DNA from: Sulfurospirillaceae bacterium
GTDB taxonomy: Bacteria > Campylobacterota > Campylobacteria > Campylobacterales > Sulfurospirillaceae
Reading direction: 5' to 3'
NCBI GenBank assembly: GCA_028705785.1
Contig: JAQWCT010000066.1
Span: 1 to 11,195 of the forward strand
DNA length: 11,195 nt
Position numbers and translations under genes: made by a program
Notes under the pieces: generated by a model
Told to the model about the DNA's origin: nothing
Databases searched by the model: none
Seen by the model: the letters and a program-made list of their open reading frames with translations, nothing else
Shown: positions 1-6,902 of the stretch, in pieces
How positions within the stretch are numbered: the first letter of the stretch is position 1
Layout of the letters: each line of letters starts with the position of its first letter

Positions 1-540
1 TGTCTCTTTTTTTGTCGCATCAGGAGTCGGAGTGGTTGTTTTTGAAGGACTTTTCCCTTTAAGTTCATTGGAAAGTTGATCAAATTTATCTTTAGAAACA
101 TAATTTTTATTGATTGAATCTATCAATGAGCTCAGCTCGCTCAAAACTGCTTTGATTTTTTCTTGATCATCGTTGCGAAGTTTTCTACTCTCAGCTGCAT
201 ACTCTTTGAGCTGATTATTTTCAGTTTTTAACTCATCATTCGTTTTTTCAAGAGAACGAATGCGTTCATCCATTTTTGCAATTTTATTACCGTAGCCATC
301 CATGATAGAACGCACACCCTCATACTGCTCATTTGAATTGCTTGATTCAGTTTTGACACTAACAGTATTTTGGTTGGTATTTATTACTCTATCATTATTT
401 TGAAAGATCTTTTTTTCACTCGAGGTGATGCCATAAGATGATTTACTATCCGAATCACCGGCACCATATGCAGAAGGCTCATTCGACAGTACTGCTAAAG
501 GTAGCAGTACTGTCGAAAAGAAGAGAATCCGTTTTTTCAT
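1..540 (-). CDS. cpoB: Tol-Pal accessory protein CpoB/YbgF, N-terminal 180 residues (cut by window edge)
   Basis: This is the 5' part of a gene that runs off the left edge, so 180 residues are visible with no stop. Residues 1-19 form a Sec signal peptide (MKKR, then a hydrophobic stretch ending LAVLS), with likely cleavage before Asn20. Next come SAYGAGD (23-29) and YGITSSEKK (36-44), which I recall from epsilonproteobacterial YbgF proteins. Residues about 72-162 are charged, heptad-like and probably coiled coil, followed by a Thr/Pro/Lys-rich linker. The TPR domain expected in this family would lie beyond the window. The protein is periplasmic; in E. coli CpoB binds TolA and coordinates outer-membrane constriction with peptidoglycan synthesis. 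The ATG lies 8 bases after the pal stop and lacks a clear Shine-Dalgarno sequence, which suggests translational coupling. A perfect hairpin covers mRNA bases 24-59 of the gene. The identification rests on position and N-terminal features, since the TPR part is unseen. Confidence 0.82.
   Translation of the reverse strand, partial: MKKRILFFSTVLLPLAVLSNEPSAYGAGDSDSKSSYGITSSEKKIFQNNDRVINTNQNTVSVKTESSNSNEQYEGVRSIMDGYGNKIAKMDERIRSLEKTNDELKTENNQLKEYAAESRKLRNDDQEKIKAVLSELSSLIDSINKNYVSKDKFDQLSNELKGKSPSKTTTPTPDATKKET
482..517. repeat. Perfect 16-bp inverted repeat, 4-base loop, inside cpoB signal-peptide codons
   Basis: The arm at 482-497 (TTCGACAGTACTGCTA) is the exact reverse complement of the arm at 502-517, with loop AAGG at 498-501. 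Each arm contains the self-palindrome CAGTACTG (487-494 and 505-512), so the element is also a short direct repeat. In the cpoB mRNA it would fold into a hairpin starting 24 bases into the gene. It encodes residues S-T-V-L-L-P-L-A-V-L-S of the signal peptide. Neither strand has a T-run after the stem, so it is not a typical intrinsic terminator. Its function is unknown. Confidence 0.93.
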
Positions 541-548
541 ATCAAAGA

Positions 549-1052
549 TTATGGAAGTACTTTAAATTCTGCTCTTCTGTTTTTATCCCAACAAGCTTTG
601 TTTTTATCTGTACATGTAGGGTTGCTCTCGCCATAACTTACAACAGTTACTCTATCAGCATTCATACCTTTTGCAACTAAACCATCTTTAACACTTTTTG
701 CTCTTTTAAGACCAAGTGCATAGTTGTATTCGTCTGTACCGAATTCGTCACAATTACCTTCAACTTTAATTGAAAAGCCTTTTGCTTCTGAAGAGTTAAA
801 CAACGCTGCATTTGCATCGATGTTAGCTTGTTGATCTTTACGAACATTGAACTTGTCAAAATCAAAATAGATTACTTTAGAATTAGCTTCTAAAGAAGCA
901 ATTAATTTTTGAAGTGCGCTCATACCATCATTTACGCCTGTACCTTTTGTATCACCTGTACCTTTAGTCATATCGACCTCAGGACTTTTTTGACTACAAC
1001 CTGTCAAAACCAAAACCGCTACCGCTAAGCTTGTTAAAGCTAATTTACTCAT
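549..1052 (-). CDS. pal: Peptidoglycan-associated lipoprotein Pal
   Basis: Pal is an outer-membrane lipoprotein that binds peptidoglycan and TolB. The 167-residue protein starts with a lipoprotein signal peptide whose lipobox is LTGC, making Cys19 the lipidated residue. A Gly/Thr-rich linker (about 20-45) precedes an OmpA-like domain (about 57-167) with IYFDFDKFNVR at 61-71 and GNCDEFGTDEYN at 99-110. Asp107 and Arg117 align with the OmpA residues that hold diaminopimelate, and NRRAEF lies at 158-163. Besides the lipobox there are three cysteines (101, 147, 154); 147 and 154 bracket a short insertion and might form a disulfide. The start is supported by AAGGA seven bases upstream of the ATG. 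A strong -10 box in the 62-base gap after tolB suggests its own promoter. cpoB follows after 8 bases. Confidence 0.96.
   Translation of the reverse strand: MSKLALTSLAVAVLVLTGCSQKSPEVDMTKGTGDTKGTGVNDGMSALQKLIASLEANSKVIYFDFDKFNVRKDQQANIDANAALFNSSEAKGFSIKVEGNCDEFGTDEYNYALGLKRAKSVKDGLVAKGMNADRVTVVSYGESNPTCTDKNKACWDKNRRAEFKVLP
937..968. repeat. Short tandem duplication in the Pal linker (18-base period)
   Basis: Two near-identical blocks, 937-950 and 955-968, differ at one base and are offset by 18 bases. They encode TKGTGD and TKGTGV (residues 29-40) in the flexible linker between the lipidated cysteine and the OmpA-like domain. This looks like a small in-frame slippage duplication that lengthens the tether. 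Confidence 0.75.
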
Positions 1053-1092
1053 TATTAGATCCTTTTTAAAATTTCATTATTAAAACTTCGGA

Positions 1093-1101
1093 ATTATAGC
1101 A
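1093..1101 (-). promoter_or_regulatory. Extended -10 promoter box upstream of pal
   Basis: On the minus strand the tolB-pal gap contains TGCTATAAT, a perfect extended -10 hexamer (TGn-TATAAT), preceded by a T/A-rich stretch. The main sigma factor of epsilonproteobacteria typically uses such a -10 without a conserved -35. A start about 7 bases downstream, near 1086, would leave a leader of roughly 35 bases with the pal ribosome-binding site in place. I infer that it drives pal and cpoB separately from the long operon. Confidence 0.7.
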
Positions 1102-1114
1102 TATTTTTTTTAAA

Positions 1115-2383
1115 TTACCAGTCTATTGACTGCAATTTTCCAGTTTTTAATGCAAAATGATACGTTTTGTTTGCATTTAACCTAATGATACCCAATGAAC
1201 TTTGATTTTGATACTGTTTTATGAACATAATTGTATCTGGATCCTTCGAAAATCTTGGATATAAATTTTCGCCAGTAGCTGTTAACTGTCGAAGGTTGTC
1301 TGTTTTTGTAGAAATTAGATAGAGATTAAAGGTACTCCCTCCAAATTCACTCTTATTTTCTCTGCTAGAATAGACTATGTAATTATCAAAAGCTGAAGCT
1401 GAATTATTGTTTTTGCCATGATATACCATTTGTTCCACATTTTTATCATTAATATTTTGAGCAAAAACATTGGGATATCCTAATCTATCAGAAATAAAAA
1501 CAATTCGTCTATCATTATCGATAAAATTTCCATTAACATCAATACCTGAATAATCTGTAATTTTTTCTATTTTGCGCGTTCTAACATCATAAAGATAAAT
1601 ATCTGTTTGATCCTTAGGCGCCATAGTTAAAAGAAGTTTATTGCCATCTTGTGAAACATCAGAACAAACAATCATACCAGATCCCGAAATAACACTCCTT
1701 CTACTACCATCCTTAAGATCCAATTTATAGATAGTTGGCTCAACGCCACTATAAGAAGTATAATAGAAAGCACTTTGTTCTTTATTGGCCCATTTAGGGA
1801 AAATATTCAATCCTCCAGTCACCATTGTTTTTTGATAACTGAGTGTGTAGTCTGCTATGACAATTTCGCTTTTTTTTGCCTCTGTATATTTTGCGAATAC
1901 TACAGATTGCTCCATCCATGAAATTGAAGGTGCACCAATTTGATCATTGATATCGACACTAATCTTATGTGCTAAGAAAGGATATCTTTTTTTATCAGGA
2001 ATACTATAGGCTTTTTCAAAACTGGTAACGCCAGTTCTTGCATTAATGAGTTTAACATTGGCCACAGCATTATTAGAATTTTGATCTAAACTAAATCGTA
2101 AAATAAGATCGACTTTTTTATCTGAAAGAAAATTTTCAATGGGACCACCCTCATAACTGCTTCGAAGATAGTCATCTTCAACTCTAAAATGGCTACTTAC
2201 TCTTAAATCACCTGCCAATAATTTAAAAAAACTTTTTCTAAATTCACTATCAACATTATTAGGGCTTGCATCTTGAATAGCAATTTTAGGTAATACATCA
2301 ATCTTTTTCACAATTTCAACAGTGGCATCTGCCGCAAAAGAGATAATTGTTAACAACAGTAAAACTATTATTTTTTTTATCAT
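1115..2383 (-). CDS. tolB: Tol-Pal system beta-propeller protein TolB
   Basis: TolB is the periplasmic partner of Pal that TolA contacts when the Tol motor is active. The 422-residue length is close to the E. coli protein (about 430). It opens with a Sec signal peptide (MIKKIIVLLLLTIISFAADA, cleavage near residue 20), followed by the TolB N-terminal domain (about 22-135, with KIAIQDASP). The beta-propeller repeats are visible as blocks such as GLNIFPKWA, DVSQDGNKLLLTMAPKDQTDIYLYD, RIVFISDRLGYPNVFAQN and YPRFSKDPDTIMFIKQ. The start has a good ribosome-binding site, AAGGAATA, embedded in the last codons of tolA, and only 3 bases separate the genes, so translation is probably coupled. The 62 bases after the stop contain the putative pal promoter. 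Confidence 0.95.
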   Translation of the reverse strand: MIKKIIVLLLLTIISFAADATVEIVKKIDVLPKIAIQDASPNNVDSEFRKSFFKLLAGDLRVSSHFRVEDDYLRSSYEGGPIENFLSDKKVDLILRFSLDQNSNNAVANVKLINARTGVTSFEKAYSIPDKKRYPFLAHKISVDINDQIGAPSISWMEQSVVFAKYTEAKKSEIVIADYTLSYQKTMVTGGLNIFPKWANKEQSAFYYTSYSGVEPTIYKLDLKDGSRRSVISGSGMIVCSDVSQDGNKLLLTMAPKDQTDIYLYDVRTRKIEKITDYSGIDVNGNFIDNDRRIVFISDRLGYPNVFAQNINDKNVEQMVYHGKNNNSASAFDNYIVYSSRENKSEFGGSTFNLYLISTKTDNLRQLTATGENLYPRFSKDPDTIMFIKQYQNQSSLGIIRLNANKTYHFALKTGKLQSIDW

Positions 2384-2386
2384 TTT

Positions 2387-3169
2387 TTATTCCTTTATAT
2401 CTTTAAATTCAACTTGCATTTCAAACAAAGGACCCTTTTCATACTTAGGGAACTCAACACTTTCCATTACTTTTAAAAACTCTTTCAATTTGGTATTGAA
2501 CTCGTTATTATAAGACAATGAAACTACTTTATAACTAAAAGAACCTCTATTACTCACTTTTATAATTACTTTAGCAACATTTCCGCTCTCTGTATCAACT
2601 GTTTTTTGCCAATTTTCTTCTAAAATTTCTTGCACTTTTCCAATAAAAGGATCAAAAATCCCATCTCTTTTAGTATCGATTAAATGTTTTTGTTCTGCAA
2701 AATTGAGAGAATTCGCTATTTTTGAAGCTGCATTTTCGCTTTTTTCTTTTGTTTCTTCTTTATTAGGCTTGATACGTGTCATGGGTGTTTGATCTTTTTT
2801 CTGCTCTTTTGCATCAGGTGGTAATTTTGAAGTATTAATATCTTCAAATAATCCTCGTAAAGAAGTACTTTTTACTGCTTCTTTGGGGGAAGAGGCTACT
2901 TTTTTCTCTTCACTGGGTTTTTCTGTTGGCTTTGGCTCAACAATAGGTTTTTCAACCTCTTCTTTTTTACGCTCTTCTTTGAGCTTATCAGAGTCATTTT
3001 TCTTTCGTTCTACTAGCGTTACGCTTAAGGGATTATCTTTTTTAGAAGTATAATTGAGATTTTTTTCTTTGTGTGAAGAAATAATATAAGCAAAAAAAAC
3101 AATGAGAATAATATATAAAAAGATGGACATTGTCCATCCTAGGGAAGCATATCGATTAACGCTAGACAT
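2387..3169 (-). CDS. tolA: TolA/TonB-family energy-transducing protein (probably TolA)
   Basis: This 260-residue protein has the layout of a TolA/TonB transducer: a short cytoplasmic N-terminus, one membrane helix (about 11-31, GWTMSIFLYIILIVFFAYII), a Lys/Glu/Pro-rich periplasmic spacer (about 54-150) and a globular C-terminal domain (about 173-260, beginning FDPFIGKVQEILEENW). The inner-membrane TolQR motor would move it so that it contacts TolB and Pal. It is much shorter than E. coli TolA (about 421 residues), and the spacer mixes Pro-rich TonB-like and Lys/Glu-rich TolA-like sequence, so family alone does not decide. The position between tolR and tolB favours TolA. It lies 5 bases after exbD/tolR, with GGATAG serving as both a weak Shine-Dalgarno sequence and the upstream stop. 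Confidence 0.85.
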   Translation of the reverse strand: MSSVNRYASLGWTMSIFLYIILIVFFAYIISSHKEKNLNYTSKKDNPLSVTLVERKKNDSDKLKEERKKEEVEKPIVEPKPTEKPSEEKKVASSPKEAVKSTSLRGLFEDINTSKLPPDAKEQKKDQTPMTRIKPNKEETKEKSENAASKIANSLNFAEQKHLIDTKRDGIFDPFIGKVQEILEENWQKTVDTESGNVAKVIIKVSNRGSFSYKVVSLSYNNEFNTKLKEFLKVMESVEFPKYEKGPLFEMQVEFKDIKE

Positions 3170-3174
3170 ATTAA

Positions 3175-3567
3175 CTATCCATTGGTTTCTAGCGATATAT
3201 TAGTAAATCCTGCTTGTTTAACTGTTTTGAGCACAAACATAACATCCTTATAAGAAAGTCCCTCATCCGCTTTTATATAGACAATACTCTTAAGAGGATA
3301 CTTACTTTTAAGCATCGTAAAACTATCTGCAAATTCTGAAAGTGCAAAGCTATCACTTTTAAGATAGACCTTTTTATCTTTGGTAATTCTTATCTCAAGT
3401 TCTGGCAACTTGCTAACAACAGAAGACTTGCTACCATCGGGAAGTTTAATCACCTCTTCATAGACCAAAGCAGGTGTTGTTACCATAAGTATGGCAAGCA
3501 ACACCAACATAATATCTACGAGCGGTGTTATATTAAGATCAGGTACTTCATCTAATTGACTGGTCAT
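3175..3567 (-). CDS. tolR: Biopolymer transport protein ExbD/TolR
   Basis: This is the single-helix subunit of the proton-driven Tol (or Ton) motor. The 130-residue protein has a short cytoplasmic tail (MTSQLDEVPDLNITP), a membrane helix (about 16-36) and a small periplasmic domain. Asp18 in PLVDIML is the conserved helix aspartate that carries protons in ExbD/TolR (Asp25 in E. coli ExbD, Asp23 in TolR). Its ATG overlaps the stop of the exbB/tolQ gene by one base (TAATG), a classic coupling arrangement that helps keep the subunit ratio. ExbD and TolR cannot be told apart from sequence alone; the tolA-tolB-pal genes downstream favour TolR. Confidence 0.93.
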   Translation of the reverse strand: MTSQLDEVPDLNITPLVDIMLVLLAILMVTTPALVYEEVIKLPDGSKSSVVSKLPELEIRITKDKKVYLKSDSFALSEFADSFTMLKSKYPLKSIVYIKADEGLSYKDVMFVLKTVKQAGFTNISLETNG

Positions 3568-4154
3568 TATAAATCTTTTCTAGCGTCATTTCCAGAGAGC
3601 AAAATATCTACTTCTCTTTGTACATAAACAATCACTTCATAAGCTTTTCTTCTCAAAAATAGATTAGCGCTATATGCAGGGATAGCTACAAAAATACCAG
3701 CAGCGGTGGCAACCAATGCCTCACTAATAGCTGGGGCAATAACACCTAATGAAGCACTTCCTGATTGTCCTAATCCACTAAATGTTTCTAAAATTGAAAC
3801 AACCGTTCCAAAAAGTCCTATAAAAGGTGCAGTAGACGCAATAATGGAAAGCATCCACAATCCACTTGTTGCATTTTTTTCTGCCACATTTTTACAAACA
3901 TTTAAAAGCTTTTCGGATGTATGTGAAGCATTTGAACATTTACGAAGGATAGAGTCATCTCGTACATTTTTTGCCCCCATTAACATTGACTCTAGTGAAT
4001 TTTTTTCCACTGAAAGCCAATGTGTTAGGTACAAATATCTGCTAAAGAGAATTCCAAAAGTAATCACAAAATATAACGATAACCAAGCAAGAATAACAAA
4101 GGTAAAGAAACCACTTCTTGACATATAATTAAGAAACAAATCAAATGAAGACAT
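3567..4154 (-). CDS. tolQ: MotA/TolQ/ExbB proton-channel protein (TolQ)
   Basis: TolQ/ExbB forms the pentameric stator around two TolR/ExbD helices and uses the proton-motive force. The 195-residue protein shows three membrane segments: about 14-38, 101-125 (including STAPFIGLFGTV) and 137-163 (IAPAISEALVATAAGIFVAIPA). Thr108 and Thr150 match the conserved pore threonines of TolQ/ExbB, and Glu145 matches the conserved glutamate of helix 3. The cytoplasmic loop (about 40-98) is short, and the protein is shorter than E. coli TolQ (about 230). The gene starts 5 bases after the atpC stop and lacks a clear Shine-Dalgarno sequence, so it probably depends on coupling to atpC and on the atp transcript. 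It overlaps the next gene by one base. Confidence 0.94.
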   Translation of the reverse strand: MSSFDLFLNYMSRSGFFTFVILAWLSLYFVITFGILFSRYLYLTHWLSVEKNSLESMLMGAKNVRDDSILRKCSNASHTSEKLLNVCKNVAEKNATSGLWMLSIIASTAPFIGLFGTVVSILETFSGLGQSGSASLGVIAPAISEALVATAAGIFVAIPAYSANLFLRRKAYEVIVYVQREVDILLSGNDARKDL

Positions 4155-4159
4155 ATATT

Positions 4160-4555
4160 TTAATACTTTCTTGTTTTTACGATAGAATCTATCTTTGATG
4201 TTGCAATAGCAATTGCGATATCAGAATCACTCATGCTTTTGATAAGCTCTTTAGCATCTTCTAAAGATTTTGCTATCTCGCTCTCACTACTTCCACCTAT
4301 AGAAATAGCACCATCGGCCAATACTGTTACTGAATTTTCATCAACTTTGACATGTCCCCAATTGATAGCGACAACATCATGATTACCATCTTTTAATTCA
4401 ATATCTATGACACCTGCTTGTAAAAGTGTTACCAAAGAAGCGTGGTGTGGTAGGACACCAAACTCACCCTCGCTCCCTGGAAGTGTTACACTTTTAACAT
4501 CGTTTGCAAAAATCTGACCTATTGGTGTAACGATTTCTAATTTTAATGTATCCAT
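4160..4555 (-). CDS. atpC: F1Fo ATP synthase subunit epsilon
   Basis: Epsilon is part of the central rotor stalk; it contacts gamma and the c-ring and can inhibit ATP hydrolysis. The 131-residue protein has the N-terminal beta-sandwich (about 1-86), with the family signature LPGSEGEFGVLPHHASL at 25-41, followed by an Ala/Lys/Glu-rich helical hairpin (about 90-131). An AAGG ribosome-binding site precedes the ATG. It lies 19 bases after atpD and is the last atp gene of the cluster. tolQ begins 5 bases later with no room for a separate promoter. Confidence 0.96.
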   Translation of the reverse strand: MDTLKLEIVTPIGQIFANDVKSVTLPGSEGEFGVLPHHASLVTLLQAGVIDIELKDGNHDVVAINWGHVKVDENSVTVLADGAISIGGSSESEIAKSLEDAKELIKSMSDSDIAIAIATSKIDSIVKTRKY

Positions 4556-4574
4556 TTTTTTACCTTATCGCGTG

Positions 4575-5972
4575 TTAACTTTTCAGTTTTGCAGCTTTCT
4601 CGATAGCTTCTTCAATAGTGCCCACCATATAGAAAGCAGCTTCTGGTAAATCATCGTATTTGCCTTCTAAAATACCTTTAAACCCAGCGATTGATTCTTC
4701 AAGCGTAACATACTTTCCAGGACTTCCTGTAAATACTTCCGCAACGAAAAATGGCTGAGAAAGAAATCTCTCGATTTTTCTAGCACGATCAACAACCACT
4801 TTATCTTCTTCACTCAGTTCATCCATACCAAGAATAGCAATAATATCTTGCAAATCTTTATATTTTTGAAGTACTGCTTGAACACCACGAGATACATTAT
4901 AATGTTCAGCTCCCAAAATTTCAGGACTCAACATTCTTGAACTTGAATCGAGTGGGTCAACTGCAGGATAAATACCCTTTTCTGCAATAGCTCTATTAAG
5001 AACTGTTGTTGCATCTAAGTGAGCAAATACAGTTGCAGGAGCTGGGTCAGTTAAGTCATCCGCAGGTACATAAACCGCTTGAACAGAAGTGATAGAACCT
5101 TTATTTGTTGATGTAATTCTCTCTTGGAATTTACCCATTTCACTTGCAAGTGTTGGTTGGTAACCAACGGCGGAAGGGATACGACCAAGAAGTGCTGACA
5201 TTTCTGCACCTGATTGAGAGAAACGGAAAATATTATCAATAAACATCAAAACATCCAGTCCCATTTCATCACGGAAATACTCAGCCATGGTAAGACCTGT
5301 AAGTGCAATTCTATTTCTTGCTCCTGGAGGCTCACTCATTTGTCCGTAGCACAGAGCAACTTTATCCAAAACATTCGAATCTTTCATCTCATGGTAAAGG
5401 TCATTTCCCTCACGGGTTCTCTCACCAACACCCGCAAATACTGAGTAACCACTGTGTTTAAACGCAACATTATGAATAAGTTCCATAATAATAACGGTTT
5501 TACCAACACCCGCACCTCCGAAGAGTCCAACTTTACCACCTTTTGCATAAGGGGCAAGTAAGTCAACAACTTTAATACCTGTTTCAAAAATCTCAGATTT
5601 TGTACTTTGTTCTTCAAATTTTGGTGGATCTCTATGAATAGACCATTTAACTTTACCTGATACTGGTTCACCAAGATCGATAACATCACCAATAACATTA
5701 AAAATTCTTCCCAAGACTTCTTCGCCAACTGGTACTTGTATAGGTGTTCCTAGTGCTGTTACTTGGATACCTCTTGTTAAACCTTCACTCATGTCCATTG
5801 CAATAGTTCTTACACGATTGTCGCCTAAATGTGCTGCTACTTCAAGAATCAATCTTTGTTTCTTGCCTTCAACTTCATAATTTACTTCAATTGCTTCATT
5901 GATTTTAGGAAGGTAGCCATTAAAATCGACATCAACAACGGGGCCCATAATCTGGCTGATTAATCCATTCAT
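4575..5972 (-). CDS. atpD: F1Fo ATP synthase subunit beta (catalytic)
   Basis: Beta carries the catalytic nucleotide sites of F1. The 465-residue protein starts MNGLISQIMGPVVDV. Landmarks are the Walker A loop GGAGVGKT (152-159, Lys158), the catalytic GERTREGND segment with Glu184 and Arg185, the Walker B segment LMFIDNIFR with Asp246, and DELSEED at 384-390, the hinge loop that contacts gamma. All expected catalytic residues are present. The frame is open to an ATG nine codons upstream (5999), but the internal ATG at 5972 is the better start: it has AAAAGGAG eight bases upstream and the normal family N-terminus. The gene lies 33 bases after atpG. Confidence 0.97.
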   Translation of the reverse strand: MNGLISQIMGPVVDVDFNGYLPKINEAIEVNYEVEGKKQRLILEVAAHLGDNRVRTIAMDMSEGLTRGIQVTALGTPIQVPVGEEVLGRIFNVIGDVIDLGEPVSGKVKWSIHRDPPKFEEQSTKSEIFETGIKVVDLLAPYAKGGKVGLFGGAGVGKTVIIMELIHNVAFKHSGYSVFAGVGERTREGNDLYHEMKDSNVLDKVALCYGQMSEPPGARNRIALTGLTMAEYFRDEMGLDVLMFIDNIFRFSQSGAEMSALLGRIPSAVGYQPTLASEMGKFQERITSTNKGSITSVQAVYVPADDLTDPAPATVFAHLDATTVLNRAIAEKGIYPAVDPLDSSSRMLSPEILGAEHYNVSRGVQAVLQKYKDLQDIIAILGMDELSEEDKVVVDRARKIERFLSQPFFVAEVFTGSPGKYVTLEESIAGFKGILEGKYDDLPEAAFYMVGTIEEAIEKAAKLKS

Positions 5973-5980
5973 TGAATATT

Positions 5981-5988
5981 CTCCTTTT
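5981..5988 (-). promoter_or_regulatory. Ribosome-binding site that fixes the atpD start
   Basis: AAAAGGAG on the minus strand lies eight bases before the ATG at 5972. It falls within the codons that a longer reading from 5999 would use, so it argues for the shorter 465-residue protein. Confidence 0.85.
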
Positions 5989-6005
5989 ATTTTTTGCAAA
6001 ACAGT

Positions 6006-6893
6006 TTATTTCATAGACTCTACACCACTGATGATTTCTATCAATTCAGTAGTAATAGACTCTTGTCTAGCTTTATTATATGCCAATGTCAACATATTCA
6101 CACGATCACTCGCGTTATTAGTTGCATTTTCCATCGCCTGCATTCTCGCACTGTGTTCTGCCGCCAATGAATCAATGAGGGCATAATACATATTGTATTC
6201 AAAATACTTTTGCATCAAAGAATTTAAAATTTCTTCACCACCATCCAATGGTTCTAACTCCATTAAAGAAGTTGAATCAAGAGAGTAATCTAAAGGTGGT
6301 TCTACAGGAACAATATCTGTAATTTTCAATTCTTGAGAAATCATATTTTTATAACCATTGTGCACTAAAATAACTTTATCAGTTGTGCCTTGAACAAAGT
6401 CATCAATAGCACCTTTGATAATCTCTTGCGCTTTTTCATAATTAGGTGCTGAACTCACACCTGCATAAGTTGCAAAAAGAGGAACACCTTGAAAATTAAA
6501 AAATGCTATTCCTTTGCGACCAACACCTCTGAGTCTGACTTTAATATTTTTTTGTGCATATTCTTCTAAAAGTTTTCGTACCGCTTTAATCGTTTGAATA
6601 TTAAAACCGCCACAAAGACCTTTATCTGCTGTAACAAAAACAATATCCACTGTACTAGGTGTTTCATTTTTATCAAAAAATCGACTCTCAATCACTTCAC
6701 TTTTATACTGATTGATTTTATAAGCAATTTCTGAGAGTACTTCGTTTATTTTAACAGCATAAACTCGTGATTGCTTAGCAGCCATTTCAGCTCGTTTCAA
6801 CTTTGCGGTTGAAACGAGTTTCATAGCTCTTGTCGTTTTTTGAGTGTTCTGAACACTTTTAATTTTTCTTTTTATCTCTTTAAGGTTTGCCAT
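6006..6893 (-). CDS. atpG: F1Fo ATP synthase subunit gamma
   Basis: Gamma is the rotating central shaft that drives conformational change in the three beta subunits. The 295-residue protein has the conserved N-terminal helix (MANLKEIKRKIKSVQNTQKTTRAMKLVSTAKL), the VTADKGLCGGFN signature (88-98) of the Rossmann-like part, and the C-terminal helix (about 243-295, with SARMQAMENATNNA and ARQESITTELIEI). The length is normal. The start is supported by TAAGGA overlapping the atpA stop, and the genes are 9 bases apart. Codons 26-35 contain an 11-bp inverted repeat that could form an mRNA hairpin. Confidence 0.97.
   Translation of the reverse strand: MANLKEIKRKIKSVQNTQKTTRAMKLVSTAKLKRAEMAAKQSRVYAVKINEVLSEIAYKINQYKSEVIESRFFDKNETPSTVDIVFVTADKGLCGGFNIQTIKAVRKLLEEYAQKNIKVRLRGVGRKGIAFFNFQGVPLFATYAGVSSAPNYEKAQEIIKGAIDDFVQGTTDKVILVHNGYKNMISQELKITDIVPVEPPLDYSLDSTSLMELEPLDGGEEILNSLMQKYFEYNMYYALIDSLAAEHSARMQAMENATNNASDRVNMLTLAYNKARQESITTELIEIISGVESMK
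6791..6818. repeat. 11-bp perfect inverted repeat in early atpG codons
   Basis: CTCGTTTCAAC (6791-6801) is the exact reverse complement of GTTGAAACGAG (6808-6818), with a 6-base loop TTTGCG. In the mRNA it covers bases 76-103 of atpG (codons 26-35). The region encodes a highly conserved helix, so the symmetry may be a by-product of coding or may have a role in mRNA folding. There is no U-run after the stem. Confidence 0.85.
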
Positions 6894-6902
6894 AGCTTAT
6901 CC

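Noticed and set aside
482..517. Intrinsic terminator within cpoB
   Set aside because: The stem is strong but no U-run follows on either strand, and it lies inside an open coding frame.
438..680. An 80-codon plus-strand open frame across the pal-cpoB junction
   Set aside because: It overlaps two well-supported genes on the other strand, and its predicted product looks like a random shadow translation.
3974..3978. Run of five C in tolQ as a phase-variable tract
   Set aside because: It is too short compared with the longer G or C tracts that vary in Campylobacter, and the gene is intact.
3706..4128. A 140-codon plus-strand open frame antisense to tolQ
   Set aside because: It mirrors a strongly conserved membrane-protein gene on the other strand, has no recognisable domain, and every other gene here is on the minus strand.
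5973..5999. Longer atpD N-terminus (MQKIKGEYS)
   Set aside because: It would translate through the strong ribosome-binding site and adds residues not found in the family.
6075..6080. TATAAT on the minus strand inside atpG as a promoter for atpD
   Set aside because: There is no correctly spaced TG or -35 element (a TTGACA lies only 6 bases upstream), and AT-rich coding sequence gives such hexamers by chance.
6791..6818. A parS site suggested by GTTTCA and TGAAAC half-sites
   Set aside because: The halves are 10 bases apart with no central CACGTG-like core, unlike the compact 16-base parS palindrome.
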